51,036 nucleotides of DNA, from contig CAZXGJ010000019.1 in the NCBI GenBank assembly GCA_964639955.1, forward strand, positions 1-51,036, written 5' to 3'. The translations under genes were made by a program, and so were the position numbers. The notes under the pieces are model-generated. The model saw only the letters and a list, made by a program, of their open reading frames with translations. It had not been told where the DNA came from and made no database searches. Below are positions 1-8,569 of this stretch, piece after piece. Origin of the DNA: IGN2 sp964639955. Lineage in GTDB: Bacteria > Bacteroidota > Ignavibacteria > Ignavibacteriales > Ignavibacteriaceae. How positions within the stretch are numbered: the stretch's first letter is position 1; every line of letters starts with the position of its first letter.

Positions 1-146
1 AACGACCCCTAACCCAATTTTGCTTGGGTTACATTATTTATGAGTCAATGCGTATAAATATTTCACTGGTAGAATTAAATATGATTTTTAATATGTTTAA
101 ATATTCAATTGTTTAAATTCAAGGTTAACCTTTAACAAAAACTACT

Positions 147-344
147 ATGGAAAAAACTTTTAAAATAGAAGGAATGAACTGCAGGCATTGTGCTAAGGCA
201 GTAGAGAATAATCTTTCTAAATTGAATTTAAGGAGGGTTCAGGTTGAGATAGGATCAGTTACCGTTGAATTTGATGAAAAGATTCTCGATGAGAAAGTAA
301 TCATAAAATCTGTAGAGGATGCGGGCTACAGAGTAATAGTTTGA
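147..344 (+). CDS. copZ: Heavy-metal-associated (HMA) domain copper chaperone, CopZ-like
   Basis: This 65-residue protein is a single HMA domain. The metal-binding motif GMNCRHC lies at about residues 9-15, with the two cysteines that bind Cu(I), and the protein ends in the usual 'EDAGYRV' segment of the ferredoxin-like fold. Proteins of this family carry Cu(I) in the cytoplasm and hand it to a P-type ATPase. The copper ATPase gene starts 25 bp downstream on the same strand, so the two very likely form one operon and act as chaperone and pump. No Shine-Dalgarno sequence is evident before the ATG. Other HMA cargo metals cannot be excluded, but the pairing with a CPC-type ATPase supports copper. 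Confidence 0.9.
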   Translation: MEKTFKIEGMNCRHCAKAVENNLSKLNLRRVQVEIGSVTVEFDEKILDEKVIIKSVEDAGYRVIV

Positions 345-369
345 TCTGAATTTTATCTAATCAATTAAA

Positions 370-2613
370 ATGACATCTGAAACAGAAACTAAAAACCATA
401 TCAGGCATATTATTGCAAAAGTGGAAGGAATGACTTGCGCCGCTTGTGTTGCAAGAATAGAAAAAGCACTTGCTTCTACAGAAGGTATTGAAAATGTAAA
501 CGTAAATTTTGCTACAGAAAAGGCATCCTTTCATATCGATACAACCCGTGTTGATTACGCCAAAATCAGAAAAATTATTGAGGACTCCGGATACAGAATT
601 GAACTTCCTCAGGAAGGCATCTCCGGTAATACTAAATCCTCAGAAAACAGTAACACTATTGAGAAAGACCTGCGAAATAAATTCTTTCTTGCAGCATTTC
701 TCTCCGTCCCTATCTTAATCCTTAATATGGGTACTATGTGGAGTGATTTCTACCGGATCATACCTTTAAAAGGAGATTATATAAATAAAATTTTATTTCT
801 TCTCTGTACTCCAGTAGTATTTATCACCGGGGGAAGATTCTATCAAATTTTCTGGAAAAACCTTAAACACTATTCTGCGGATATGAATACTCTTGTTGCT
901 GTCGGCACAGGAACAGCTTATTTGTTCAGTGTAATCGTTACTCTGTTCCCCGGTCTTATACCTGCAGGCAGATTCAACAGCCATGTTTATTATGATACTG
1001 CATCTGTAATTATAACACTTATTTTGATGGGGAGATGGCTTGAAAGTAAAGCTAAATCCAAAACAGGATCTGCAATTAAAAAACTTGTTCAGCTTAAGCC
1101 TGAAACAGCTCTGGTAAAACGCAACGGAAAAGAAATAAATGTTAAGCTTGATGAACTACTTACCGGTGATATAGTAATTGTAAAACCCGGGGAAAGCATT
1201 CCTGCCGACGGCATTATTTTAAAAGGATTTTCTACGGTGGACGAGTCTATGATTACGGGTGAATCATACCCCGCTGAAAAAAGTGAAGGCTCAGAGGTAA
1301 TTGGAGGAACGATAAACTTTAACGGAAGTTTTGAATTTAAAGTCACTGCGCTCGGTGATAACTCTGTACTCGGGAAAATAATCAGAATGGTTGAAGAAGC
1401 ACAGGGGTCTAAAGCACCGGTACAAAAGTTAGCTGATCGTGTCTCGGGAATATTTGTTACAATTATATTAATATTTTCAGTCCTAACATTTACCGGCTGG
1501 ATGTTGTCTGGATCAGGTATAAACCATGCACTGCTTAACTTTGTTGCAGTACTTATTATTGCGTGCCCCTGTGCATTGGGATTGGCAACGCCAACGGCAA
1601 TAACCGTCGCTACAGGTCTCGGTGCACAACATGGTATACTTATAAAAAATGGTGAAAGCCTTGAGATGGCACATAAAATAAATGTAATAATTTTTGATAA
1701 GACCGGCACAATAACTTCAGGGAAACCGAAAGTTGAGTTTGTATTTACTGTGGGCATTGAAACCAACGAATTTATCCGGATTGTTGCTTCGCTTGAGCGT
1801 AAATCCGAACATCCGATTGCGAGAGCCATTACAGATTATGCCCAAATAAATGTAGCGGATCTTTACGAAGCTGAAAAATTCGAAAGCCTGACCGGCTTAG
1901 GAATATCGGGGATGATTAATGGCAATAAAGTATTGGTGGGAAATAAGCAATTGATGAATGATAATTTTGTTTTGAACAATAGCCTGATGTCGAAGGCAGA
2001 TGAATTTTCCGAAACCGGTAAAACAGTATTGTTTGCTTCGATTAATAAAGAAATCAAAGGATTAATTGTCATAAACGATTCCATTAACAAGAGCGCTGAA
2101 ACTTCAATAAAAAAACTGAAGGAGATGAAAATTAAAACTGTTATTCTCTCCGGAGATAATGAATTTTCAACAAAAGTTGTTGCTGAAAAAGTCGGCGCAG
2201 ATAAATATGAAGCCGGGCTTCTTCCCGAACAAAAAATAAAATCTATTATTGCTTATCAGGAACAAGGAAATATTGTAGCGATGGTTGGAGATGGAATAAA
2301 TGATTCTCCTGCGCTGGCTAAAAGCGATGTTGGTATAGCAGTCGGCACAGGAACAGATATTGCAATAGAATCGGCAGATATTGTATTGATGAGCGGAGAT
2401 CTTTATGGAGTTGTAAATGCTTTCAGGCTATCGAAAAGAACTATTCTGACAATTAAACAGAATTTGTTCTGGGCATTTATATATAATATAATCGGTGTTC
2501 CTCTTGCTGCCTTAGGGCTGCTCAGCCCTATGCTCGCAGCACTTGCAATGTCTATCAGCTCGGTTTCAGTTGTGTCAAATTCACTTAGGCTCAGGAGGAT
2601 GAAATTCAAATAG
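370..2613 (+). CDS. copA: Copper-translocating P1B-type ATPase
   Basis: This 747-residue Cu(I) export ATPase sits in the inner membrane. One N-terminal HMA domain carries GMTCAAC at residues 20-26. Membrane segments and an actuator domain with the TGES motif follow. The ion-binding CPC motif is at about residues 399-401, and the phosphorylated aspartate is D443 in DKTGT. The SEHP motif of the nucleotide-binding domain and GDGINDSPAL of the hinge are both present. The length is normal for the family, although many relatives have two HMA domains. It follows the copZ-like chaperone gene by 25 bp. No upstream copper-sensing repressor is visible inside the window. The role in copper efflux rests on the CPC motif and the chaperone neighbour. 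Confidence 0.95.
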   Translation: MTSETETKNHIRHIIAKVEGMTCAACVARIEKALASTEGIENVNVNFATEKASFHIDTTRVDYAKIRKIIEDSGYRIELPQEGISGNTKSSENSNTIEKDLRNKFFLAAFLSVPILILNMGTMWSDFYRIIPLKGDYINKILFLLCTPVVFITGGRFYQIFWKNLKHYSADMNTLVAVGTGTAYLFSVIVTLFPGLIPAGRFNSHVYYDTASVIITLILMGRWLESKAKSKTGSAIKKLVQLKPETALVKRNGKEINVKLDELLTGDIVIVKPGESIPADGIILKGFSTVDESMITGESYPAEKSEGSEVIGGTINFNGSFEFKVTALGDNSVLGKIIRMVEEAQGSKAPVQKLADRVSGIFVTIILIFSVLTFTGWMLSGSGINHALLNFVAVLIIACPCALGLATPTAITVATGLGAQHGILIKNGESLEMAHKINVIIFDKTGTITSGKPKVEFVFTVGIETNEFIRIVASLERKSEHPIARAITDYAQINVADLYEAEKFESLTGLGISGMINGNKVLVGNKQLMNDNFVLNNSLMSKADEFSETGKTVLFASINKEIKGLIVINDSINKSAETSIKKLKEMKIKTVILSGDNEFSTKVVAEKVGADKYEAGLLPEQKIKSIIAYQEQGNIVAMVGDGINDSPALAKSDVGIAVGTGTDIAIESADIVLMSGDLYGVVNAFRLSKRTILTIKQNLFWAFIYNIIGVPLAALGLLSPMLAALAMSISSVSVVSNSLRLRRMKFK

Positions 2614-2686
2614 TAAATCGTACTCGAAGTCTGTTTAAAGTTCAAATTTTAATTAAATTTTAACAGGCAGATGAAAGAAGCTGGTT

Positions 2687-3202
2687 TTAATTGCTCTTTT
2701 GCGCCGGTGAAGCCGAGACCGTTTTACTTCTTTCAATAGACTGTAGTGCCAGATATTTTTCTCCAAACTTTTCGATATTCTCCATCTCGGTATCAAACTG
2801 ATCGAAATGCCGTTCTTCATCGGCAACCAGGTTTTCAAATATTTTCTTCGTTGCTGAATCAGCATTTGCCGCACAGATATTAGCCCATTCATTATATTCC
2901 CTGGCACTATCGTCTTCCATTTGGGCAGCGCATTTCACCATTGCTTTAGGATCGTGAATTTTTTGTAATTGACCCAGTACTTTCATTTCAACTTCGCCTT
3001 TCAGAAAAAGAATTCTTTCCGAAAGAACTTCTACATGCCCCATCTCCTCGATAGCCGTTTTTTTGAAGAGGCTCGCAAGTAAATCATAACCCTGATCATC
3101 ACAATGAAAATGAAAATACATATATTGATGAATTGCAAGTAGTTCATCTGCAACTGCTTTATTAAGAAGCTCAACACTTTTAGAATGTTTGTTTTTACTC
3201 AT
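2687..3202 (-). CDS. bfr: Bacterioferritin-like iron storage protein
   Basis: This 171-residue four-helix ferritin-fold protein carries the di-iron ligands in the expected order: E20 in helix A, E53 and H56 in EEMGH, and a second EExxH motif (DEERH) near residue 130. M54 sits where bacterioferritins place the methionine that binds haem between two subunits, which favours bacterioferritin over plain ferritin. Family members oxidise Fe(II) and store it as mineral in 24-subunit cages in the cytoplasm. The C-terminal tail of about 15 residues is rich in Ser, Lys and Ala and is probably disordered. The gene converges on copA with 73 bp between them. A CAGGA sequence lies a few bases upstream of the ATG as a possible ribosome site. 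Confidence 0.88.
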   Translation of the reverse strand: MSKNKHSKSVELLNKAVADELLAIHQYMYFHFHCDDQGYDLLASLFKKTAIEEMGHVEVLSERILFLKGEVEMKVLGQLQKIHDPKAMVKCAAQMEDDSAREYNEWANICAANADSATKKIFENLVADEERHFDQFDTEMENIEKFGEKYLALQSIERSKTVSASPAQKSN

Positions 3203-3289
3203 AAAAATTCCTGGTAAAAAAATTTTAAATATTACAGAGGGAAAATAAGAAAATTTATAAAGCTAATCGGAATTGATGATTACGAAAGA

Positions 3290-4306
3290 TCAGGTTTTCG
3301 GTAATCTTTCCAGATACGAAAAGTTGCTTAAAACGGCAAAACTTTCTACCTTTCCCAGTTCTGCTAAGTTCAGGCAATTCATATAACTCATAGAACTTTT
3401 TAATCCGTCTGAGATGGCATTAATAACATTTTTAACAACTCCACGGTAGGGAACCATTGTCTCCTCACCTTCAATAAATTCGTTTTTCATCTTTACTCCG
3501 AAAGAAGCAGAACCTCTGTATTTTTTCCACAGTTGGTCCTTATACCGAATGACTTCGCCCGGGGTTTCTTTTGTACCTGCCAGTAATCTTCCGAGCATTA
3601 CCATATCAGCCCCGGCAGCAATTGCTTTCGCAATATCTCCGGCACCTTTAATACCTCCATCAGCAATAATTTTTATCTTTAGTTTCTTCTCTTCACGGGC
3701 AAAGAAAACATCAAGAAGTGAAGATACCTGTCCTATTCCAATACCGGTTTGTATGCTTGTTGTACAAACACTTCCGCTGCCTATGCCAACCCTAACAGCA
3801 TCGGCACCTGAATTTACAAGCTGCTGCAGAGAACCTCCGTGTGCAATATTACCTACGATAATTTTTACATCATATTTGTTCTTAATCTCTTCTGTTTTTT
3901 TTAATACTTCAAGATTATTTGCATTTGCAGTATCGATGCAAATAATGTAACCGGCTTCGGCGAGCTTTGAAACTATTCCAGAGTCTGAGCTTAGAGCAAT
4001 GGAAACTGCTTTTATTCCGTTTTCACCGGTCGGGTTACTTAATATCTCATCCAAAGATGAATCAAACCTGTTGATGATACCAAGACAACCAAGAGATGAA
4101 AGTTCTGCAGCCATTTCAATTCCGGTAACAGATTCCATCGGGCTTGAAATTACGGGTAGCGACAGTTTAAGACCGAGGAATTCAGTATCTGTGTTTACTT
4201 CTTTTCTTGTTCTTATACGTGATACATCGACAGGTATCAGACTTATATCATCGTAAGTTAAAGATTGCCGATATTCATTTAATAATTTCTTATTGTATAC
4301 TATCAT
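3290..4306 (-). CDS. IMP dehydrogenase / GMP reductase family protein without CBS domains
   Basis: This 338-residue TIM-barrel enzyme has the family's core elements: the N-terminal 'LTYDDISLIP' segment, the catalytic loop GSGSVCTT with the nucleophile at C181, a DGG phosphate-binding motif, and YRGSAS near the C-terminus. There are no CBS domains between the barrel halves, and the length matches GMP reductase (about 345) better than standard IMPDH (about 490). The family acts in purine interconversion through a covalent thioimidate on the cysteine. The residue after CTT is Ser184, where most family members have Arg. Which reaction it catalyses cannot be settled from sequence alone. An AGGTGA ribosome site precedes the ATG. 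The gene starts 14 bp after pepF and is probably cotranscribed with it. Confidence 0.85.
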   Translation of the reverse strand: MIVYNKKLLNEYRQSLTYDDISLIPVDVSRIRTRKEVNTDTEFLGLKLSLPVISSPMESVTGIEMAAELSSLGCLGIINRFDSSLDEILSNPTGENGIKAVSIALSSDSGIVSKLAEAGYIICIDTANANNLEVLKKTEEIKNKYDVKIIVGNIAHGGSLQQLVNSGADAVRVGIGSGSVCTTSIQTGIGIGQVSSLLDVFFAREEKKLKIKIIADGGIKGAGDIAKAIAAGADMVMLGRLLAGTKETPGEVIRYKDQLWKKYRGSASFGVKMKNEFIEGEETMVPYRGVVKNVINAISDGLKSSMSYMNCLNLAELGKVESFAVLSNFSYLERLPKT

Positions 4307-4320
4307 TTCAATTCACCTGT

Positions 4321-6150
4321 TTATAAAAGGATTTCCATTTCATCTAAAACCGCACTCATTTTTTCCGATACAGCAAGAACAGGATTATCCGAGGTCATAT
4401 CAACCCCTGTGCGCTTAAGAATTTCTAAAGGATAATCAGAACTTCCGGCTTTGAGAAAGTTCAGATATTTGTCAATAGCAGGCTTACCTTCTGCTTTAAT
4501 TTTTTTTACCAGTGCTTCGGATGCTGCAAAACCTGTGGCGTACTGATAAACATAAAAGTTATAGTAAAAATGAGGAATACGCGACCAGGCATAGCTTTCT
4601 TCTTCAGTTACAATCATGTCGGGTCCCCAGTATTTCTGATAGATTTGCCTGTAAAGCTCGCAGAGGGATTCTGAATTAAGAGCTTCCCCGTTTTCTGTTC
4701 TTTCATAAATCACTTTTTCAAATTCTGCGAACATCACCTGTCTGTAAAATGTAGCGGTAATATTATTCAGATATTTTTCCATCAGAAAAAGTTTTTCTTC
4801 TTTTGTATCGGAATTCCCAATTAAATAATCCAGCAGAAGCGCTTCGTTAAATGTTGAAGCAATTTCGGCTAAAAAAATAGAATAGTTGGCATAGGGATAT
4901 GGCTGCGTTATACCGGTGTAATATGAATGCATATTATGTCCCATCTCGTGTGCAAGTGTAAAAACATCATTCAGCAGGTCAGTCCAGTTCAGCAATACAT
5001 ACGGGTGCACTCCAAAAGTTGTGCCTGATGAATAAGCCCCGCTCTTCTTGGCTTTTGTTTCATAAACATCAATCCACCGGTTTTCAAAAGCAGTCTTTAA
5101 TGAACTTATGTATTCTTCGCCTAAAACTTTAAGTGAATTCAAAACAATATCCGTGGCTTCATCGTAGCTGTATTTTTTCTCAAGCTTTTCGTCAAACAAA
5201 GTAACGTAAACATCAAACGGCTGCAGGTTAGTTATACCAAGCAAACTTTTTTTCATAGATGCCCAACGGTGCAATGGAGCTAAATTGCGAATTGCAGCTT
5301 CTATGAGGTTATCATAAACTATAGGGGAAATATTATTTTTATCAAGTGCTGCTTCTTTTGCTGAGCTATAATTTCTTGCCTGTGCATTGAAGATATTTAC
5401 TTTCAGGTTGCCGTTAAGAAGTACAGCCAATGTGTTCGAATATTCCTTAAAACTTCCGAGGTAGGATTTAAATGCTCTTTCCCTGAAAAGTCGATCTTTG
5501 GAATACATTGCCGAATAGTATCTTCCGTGAGACAATTGCATCGGCTTACCGGACTCATCTTCCACATACGGAAGTTTGAGATCGGCATTGGAAAATATTG
5601 AAAATGCATTGTAGGGTGTTTGAGTAATTTCGGATGCAAGTGCAAGGATCTTCTCTTGTGAATCCGAGAGTGTATGCTCTTTAATTCTTATCAGGTTGAG
5701 GATACTGTGTTCGTAAATTCTCAATTCTTCATTGTTCCTGATAATGGAAAGAAGCTCTTCATTCGGAATTTTAAGCAATTCAGGACGTATAAATGAACTT
5801 GCAGCACCTGCTTTTGAGTATAACGATTTAATTCTATCATCCATTGACTGGTATTTATTTACGCGCAGGTCACTATCTTTCGCCAGCATTGAATAAAGAT
5901 GCAGCCGATCCATTCTTATTCCAATACTCTCATCAAGTTTCAGGCACGAAAGAAGTGTTTCAGGACTTTGTCCAAGTTTACCCTGGTAGTTCCGGTATTT
6001 ACTAATCTCAGCTTCAACCCATTTATAGTCCTTCTCCCATTCATTATCATTTGCATAAATGTCAGTTAAATTCCAGGTATATTTTTCTTCGATATCCTTT
6101 GGTTCAATTAAAGAAAATTTTGTATCTGCTATCTGGTAATACATATTCAA
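4321..6150 (-). CDS. pepF: Oligoendopeptidase F (M3B metallopeptidase)
   Basis: This 609-residue zinc peptidase of the M3B family has the typical length of PepF. The HExxH zinc motif is HEMGH at residues 401-405 within 'LAHEMGHNMHS'. The third ligand region, 'FLAEIASTFNEALL', follows about 25 residues later. No signal peptide is present, so it is cytoplasmic. PepF enzymes cut short peptides of roughly 7-17 residues and help recycle peptides. It is the first gene of a probable two-gene operon with the IMPDH-family gene downstream. Nothing in the sequence suggests truncation or loss of activity. Confidence 0.93.
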   Translation of the reverse strand: MNMYYQIADTKFSLIEPKDIEEKYTWNLTDIYANDNEWEKDYKWVEAEISKYRNYQGKLGQSPETLLSCLKLDESIGIRMDRLHLYSMLAKDSDLRVNKYQSMDDRIKSLYSKAGAASSFIRPELLKIPNEELLSIIRNNEELRIYEHSILNLIRIKEHTLSDSQEKILALASEITQTPYNAFSIFSNADLKLPYVEDESGKPMQLSHGRYYSAMYSKDRLFRERAFKSYLGSFKEYSNTLAVLLNGNLKVNIFNAQARNYSSAKEAALDKNNISPIVYDNLIEAAIRNLAPLHRWASMKKSLLGITNLQPFDVYVTLFDEKLEKKYSYDEATDIVLNSLKVLGEEYISSLKTAFENRWIDVYETKAKKSGAYSSGTTFGVHPYVLLNWTDLLNDVFTLAHEMGHNMHSYYTGITQPYPYANYSIFLAEIASTFNEALLLDYLIGNSDTKEEKLFLMEKYLNNITATFYRQVMFAEFEKVIYERTENGEALNSESLCELYRQIYQKYWGPDMIVTEEESYAWSRIPHFYYNFYVYQYATGFAASEALVKKIKAEGKPAIDKYLNFLKAGSSDYPLEILKRTGVDMTSDNPVLAVSEKMSAVLDEMEILL

Positions 6151-6343
6151 TCACTCTTATAAATTATTTTTCTTTTGATCTATGTAGTTTTAATAAAATG
6201 TATAAAAAAAGCGTGCAAAAGATACTGAAAATATTTTTTTGTTATGATTACACAATAAGATAATTATTGCACTCCCGGATTCTTTTTGCCGGAAAGAATA
6301 TTTTTAATTTTTATTGAAAATAAAAGAATGGAGATAGTTGAAG

Positions 6344-6757
6344 TTATAAACTCTTTCTTAATTCTATTTTGATTTTACCGCTAAAATTCTCCGTCCGGAT
6401 ATTAACGCTTCTTGGAATGTAACCATCAATGATCTCAGTATAGAAACTAACATCACCAGCCGCAAAGTAACTGTATCGCTCCTGATCATCATAATCGTGT
6501 ACAATTATTTTAGCATACCCAGACTTATAATCAACAAGGGTAACATTAATCCTGGAACGGGTTGAATTTAGCAAGGGAAACACGGTCAAATTCATAGAAA
6601 AAGATTCGGCATTTAGTAAAAAAGTATAAGAGTTTCTTTCATTTATCTGAACGGGGTCATTTATATTTTCAATCAGAACCCCCGGTTCAATTATGCCTTC
6701 GCGGCAGGCAATTAAAACAAGTAACGCAATTGAAAATATTCCGAACAGTTTCAACAA
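6344..6757 (-). CDS. Small putative lipoprotein of unknown function
   Basis: This is a protein of about 137 residues that I do not recognise. It starts with a short charged N-terminus and a hydrophobic stretch ending in the lipobox LIAC (cysteine 18), so it is probably lipid-anchored. The rest is rich in beta-forming residues and looks like a single small beta-sandwich domain. The only available starts are two adjacent TTG codons, preceded in frame by a stop codon. I used the first. It lies 99 bp downstream of the SLC13 transporter gene on the same strand and may be cotranscribed with it. Calling it a real gene rests on the convincing lipoprotein signal and the clean open frame. Confidence 0.6.
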   Translation of the reverse strand: MLKLFGIFSIALLVLIACREGIIEPGVLIENINDPVQINERNSYTFLLNAESFSMNLTVFPLLNSTRSRINVTLVDYKSGYAKIIVHDYDDQERYSYFAAGDVSFYTEIIDGYIPRSVNIRTENFSGKIKIELRKSL

Positions 6758-6856
6758 GATTCAAAATCAAGTTTTAGTTAGCGATAAATAATTTTTGTGA
6801 TGAGATAATATGAAATTGGAAGTTTAATTACAACCCATGGTTTGGGTGGAAGCAAA

Positions 6857-8356
6857 TCAATTTAATTTTGCCCAGTCGGGAAATACATTCAGATCGAAGA
6901 TTAAACTGCCCCACACATATACCAGCAGACTGATAACAACTATGCCAATTATATTTAGTATTAAACCGGTTTTTGCCAGCTCTGATATTCTGATTCTGCC
7001 GCTAGCAAATATAATTGTATTGGGCGGAGTGGCAACCGGAAGCATAAAAGCCATTGATGCTGATATTGTTGCTGTTAACATCAATATAAGTGGATTCATC
7101 CCAACTGCTACGGAAACCGAGGCAACCACAGGAAGAATTATTTGTGAGGTTGCTGTATTAGAAGTTAATTCAGTAAGAAAAGATACCATTGCTGCGGTTA
7201 TAATAACAATTAAAAAAGGCGACAGCGATGAAAGTCCTGATAATTGTTCACCGATAAAATTGGATAAGCCGGTTGACACAAATCCTTCTGCTAATGCAAA
7301 GCCTCCGCCAAAAAGCAATATAACTCCCCAAGGTACTTTTGCAAAAGCGCCCTGGTCAAGAATGGTTCTGCTTTTCTTTTTTGCAGGTATTACGAAGAAT
7401 AAAAATGACATAGCTATAGCTACAGTACCATCATCAATTAAATCTGAAGCCGGAAGAAGGTTAGACCAGCCGGGAATTTCAACAAAACCAAGATTTATAT
7501 TAATTCTGAAAACCCACAGTATTGCGGTAAGACAAAACACCGTGCTAACAATTTTTTCTTCGAAACTCATCTTACCGAGCTTTGAGTATTCCTGCATAAC
7601 AAATTTTTTATCAGGGATAATGTTCTTTCCGTTACGCAAATTAAAATATATCATGTAAATGCCCATTAATGTGAGCATGCAAACAGATACCGGCAGACCA
7701 ACCAACATCCAGTTGCTGAATGTGATCACGGGAGAATCCGGAAACAAAATGCTAAAGGTTTTTACGAATACAAGATTTGGTGGTGTACCCACTAATGTGG
7801 ATACTCCACCAATAGTACTTGAATAAGCAATTGAAATGAGAAGCACTACTGCAAAATTATGAATTTCCTTTTCACCAAATTGTTCTTCGAGTTTTGTAAT
7901 TACTGCAAGTGCGATGGGCAGTAGCATAAGAACTGTTGCAGTATTGGAAATCCACATAGAAAGAAATGCACTGGCTAGTATAAAACCAATTACAACAGAA
8001 GCAAGACTACTACCCAGTACTGAAATTAATTTTAAAGCAATTCTTTTATGAAGACCCCATTCTTCCATAGAAATTGCTATTAAAAATCCCCCAAGAAATA
8101 AAAATATTACAGAATTGATATAGGCAACCGCAACCGACGCAGCATCTAGCAGGCCTGTTACAGGATATAATATCAGAGGAAACAGGGATGTGACCGCCAG
8201 TGGTATGGCTTCTGTTACCCAAAGCACTGCCATAAACGCAGCTATAGCTGCCATTACATTCAGCCGGGGATTAGCCGGATCAAAATCCTCTATTAAAAGA
8301 AACAATGCAAAGACAAAAATTCCCAGTGCAAATCCTATTTTTCTATTCCGCGGCAT
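6857..8356 (-). CDS. SLC13 (DASS) family sodium-coupled dicarboxylate/anion transporter
   Basis: This polytopic inner-membrane protein (about 499 residues) belongs to the divalent anion:Na+ symporter family. It has the conserved N-terminal 'AVLWVTEAIPLAVTSL' segment, the re-entrant loop motif SNTATVLM in the first half and SNTATSQI in the second, and a C-terminal 'MLPVATPPNTIIF' segment. The paired SNT motifs contribute to Na+ and carboxylate binding in this family. Likely substrates are C4-dicarboxylates such as succinate, but sulfate or phosphate is possible. I chose the ATG at 8356, which gives a normal family N-terminus. A TTG at 8398 would add 14 hydrophobic residues and cannot be excluded. 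It is divergent from the M23 peptidase gene, with a 17-bp palindrome between them. Confidence 0.88.
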   Translation of the reverse strand: MPRNRKIGFALGIFVFALFLLIEDFDPANPRLNVMAAIAAFMAVLWVTEAIPLAVTSLFPLILYPVTGLLDAASVAVAYINSVIFLFLGGFLIAISMEEWGLHKRIALKLISVLGSSLASVVIGFILASAFLSMWISNTATVLMLLPIALAVITKLEEQFGEKEIHNFAVVLLISIAYSSTIGGVSTLVGTPPNLVFVKTFSILFPDSPVITFSNWMLVGLPVSVCMLTLMGIYMIYFNLRNGKNIIPDKKFVMQEYSKLGKMSFEEKIVSTVFCLTAILWVFRININLGFVEIPGWSNLLPASDLIDDGTVAIAMSFLFFVIPAKKKSRTILDQGAFAKVPWGVILLFGGGFALAEGFVSTGLSNFIGEQLSGLSSLSPFLIVIITAAMVSFLTELTSNTATSQIILPVVASVSVAVGMNPLILMLTATISASMAFMLPVATPPNTIIFASGRIRISELAKTGLILNIIGIVVISLLVYVWGSLIFDLNVFPDWAKLN

Positions 8357-8417
8357 CAGTATCCAATTACACAAAGAAATAAAAATTTTAAAAAGCAATT
8401 TATGAAATCTATATTAA

Positions 8418-8434
8418 CAATAAATCATTTATTG
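8418..8434. promoter_or_regulatory. Perfect 17-bp palindrome in the divergent slc13/M23 intergenic region
   Basis: The sequence is CAATAAAT-C-ATTTATTG, an exact 8-1-8 inverted repeat. It lies between the divergent transporter and M23 peptidase genes, about 60 bp upstream of the transporter ATG. Its shape fits a binding site for a dimeric repressor or activator. It is AT-rich, so chance is a real alternative. Confidence 0.3.
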
Positions 8435-8569
8435 AAATTTGATTTAATTCATTGCTGAAAATCATTATGAAATTTTTCTTTTCTTTAAAAGCAAAATGAC
8501 TTTCCCTGTATTGAAATCTTAAGATTTAAACACTATGTTACAACTTAATTTTTAACAACTTAAGGAAAT

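Noticed and set aside
11..30. Hairpin AACCCAA/TTGGGTT at the left edge as a terminator
   Set aside because: The stem is short and there is no T-run after it on either strand; it may be a remnant of an upstream gene outside the window.
1089..1829. Minus-strand open frame of 246 codons inside copA
   Set aside because: It lies antisense to the conserved CPC-to-DKTGT part of copA and shows no domain or start signal; it is a codon-bias shadow.
6275..6299. Hairpin ATTCTTT/AAAGAAT upstream of pepF as a terminator
   Set aside because: It is AT-only in its stem, with competing CCGG pairing, and lies in the gap upstream of pepF without a clear T-run for the gene it would end.
6837..7658. Plus-strand open frame of 273 codons opposite the SLC13 transporter
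   Set aside because: Its translation is the complement of a clear transporter gene and has no family features or ribosome site.
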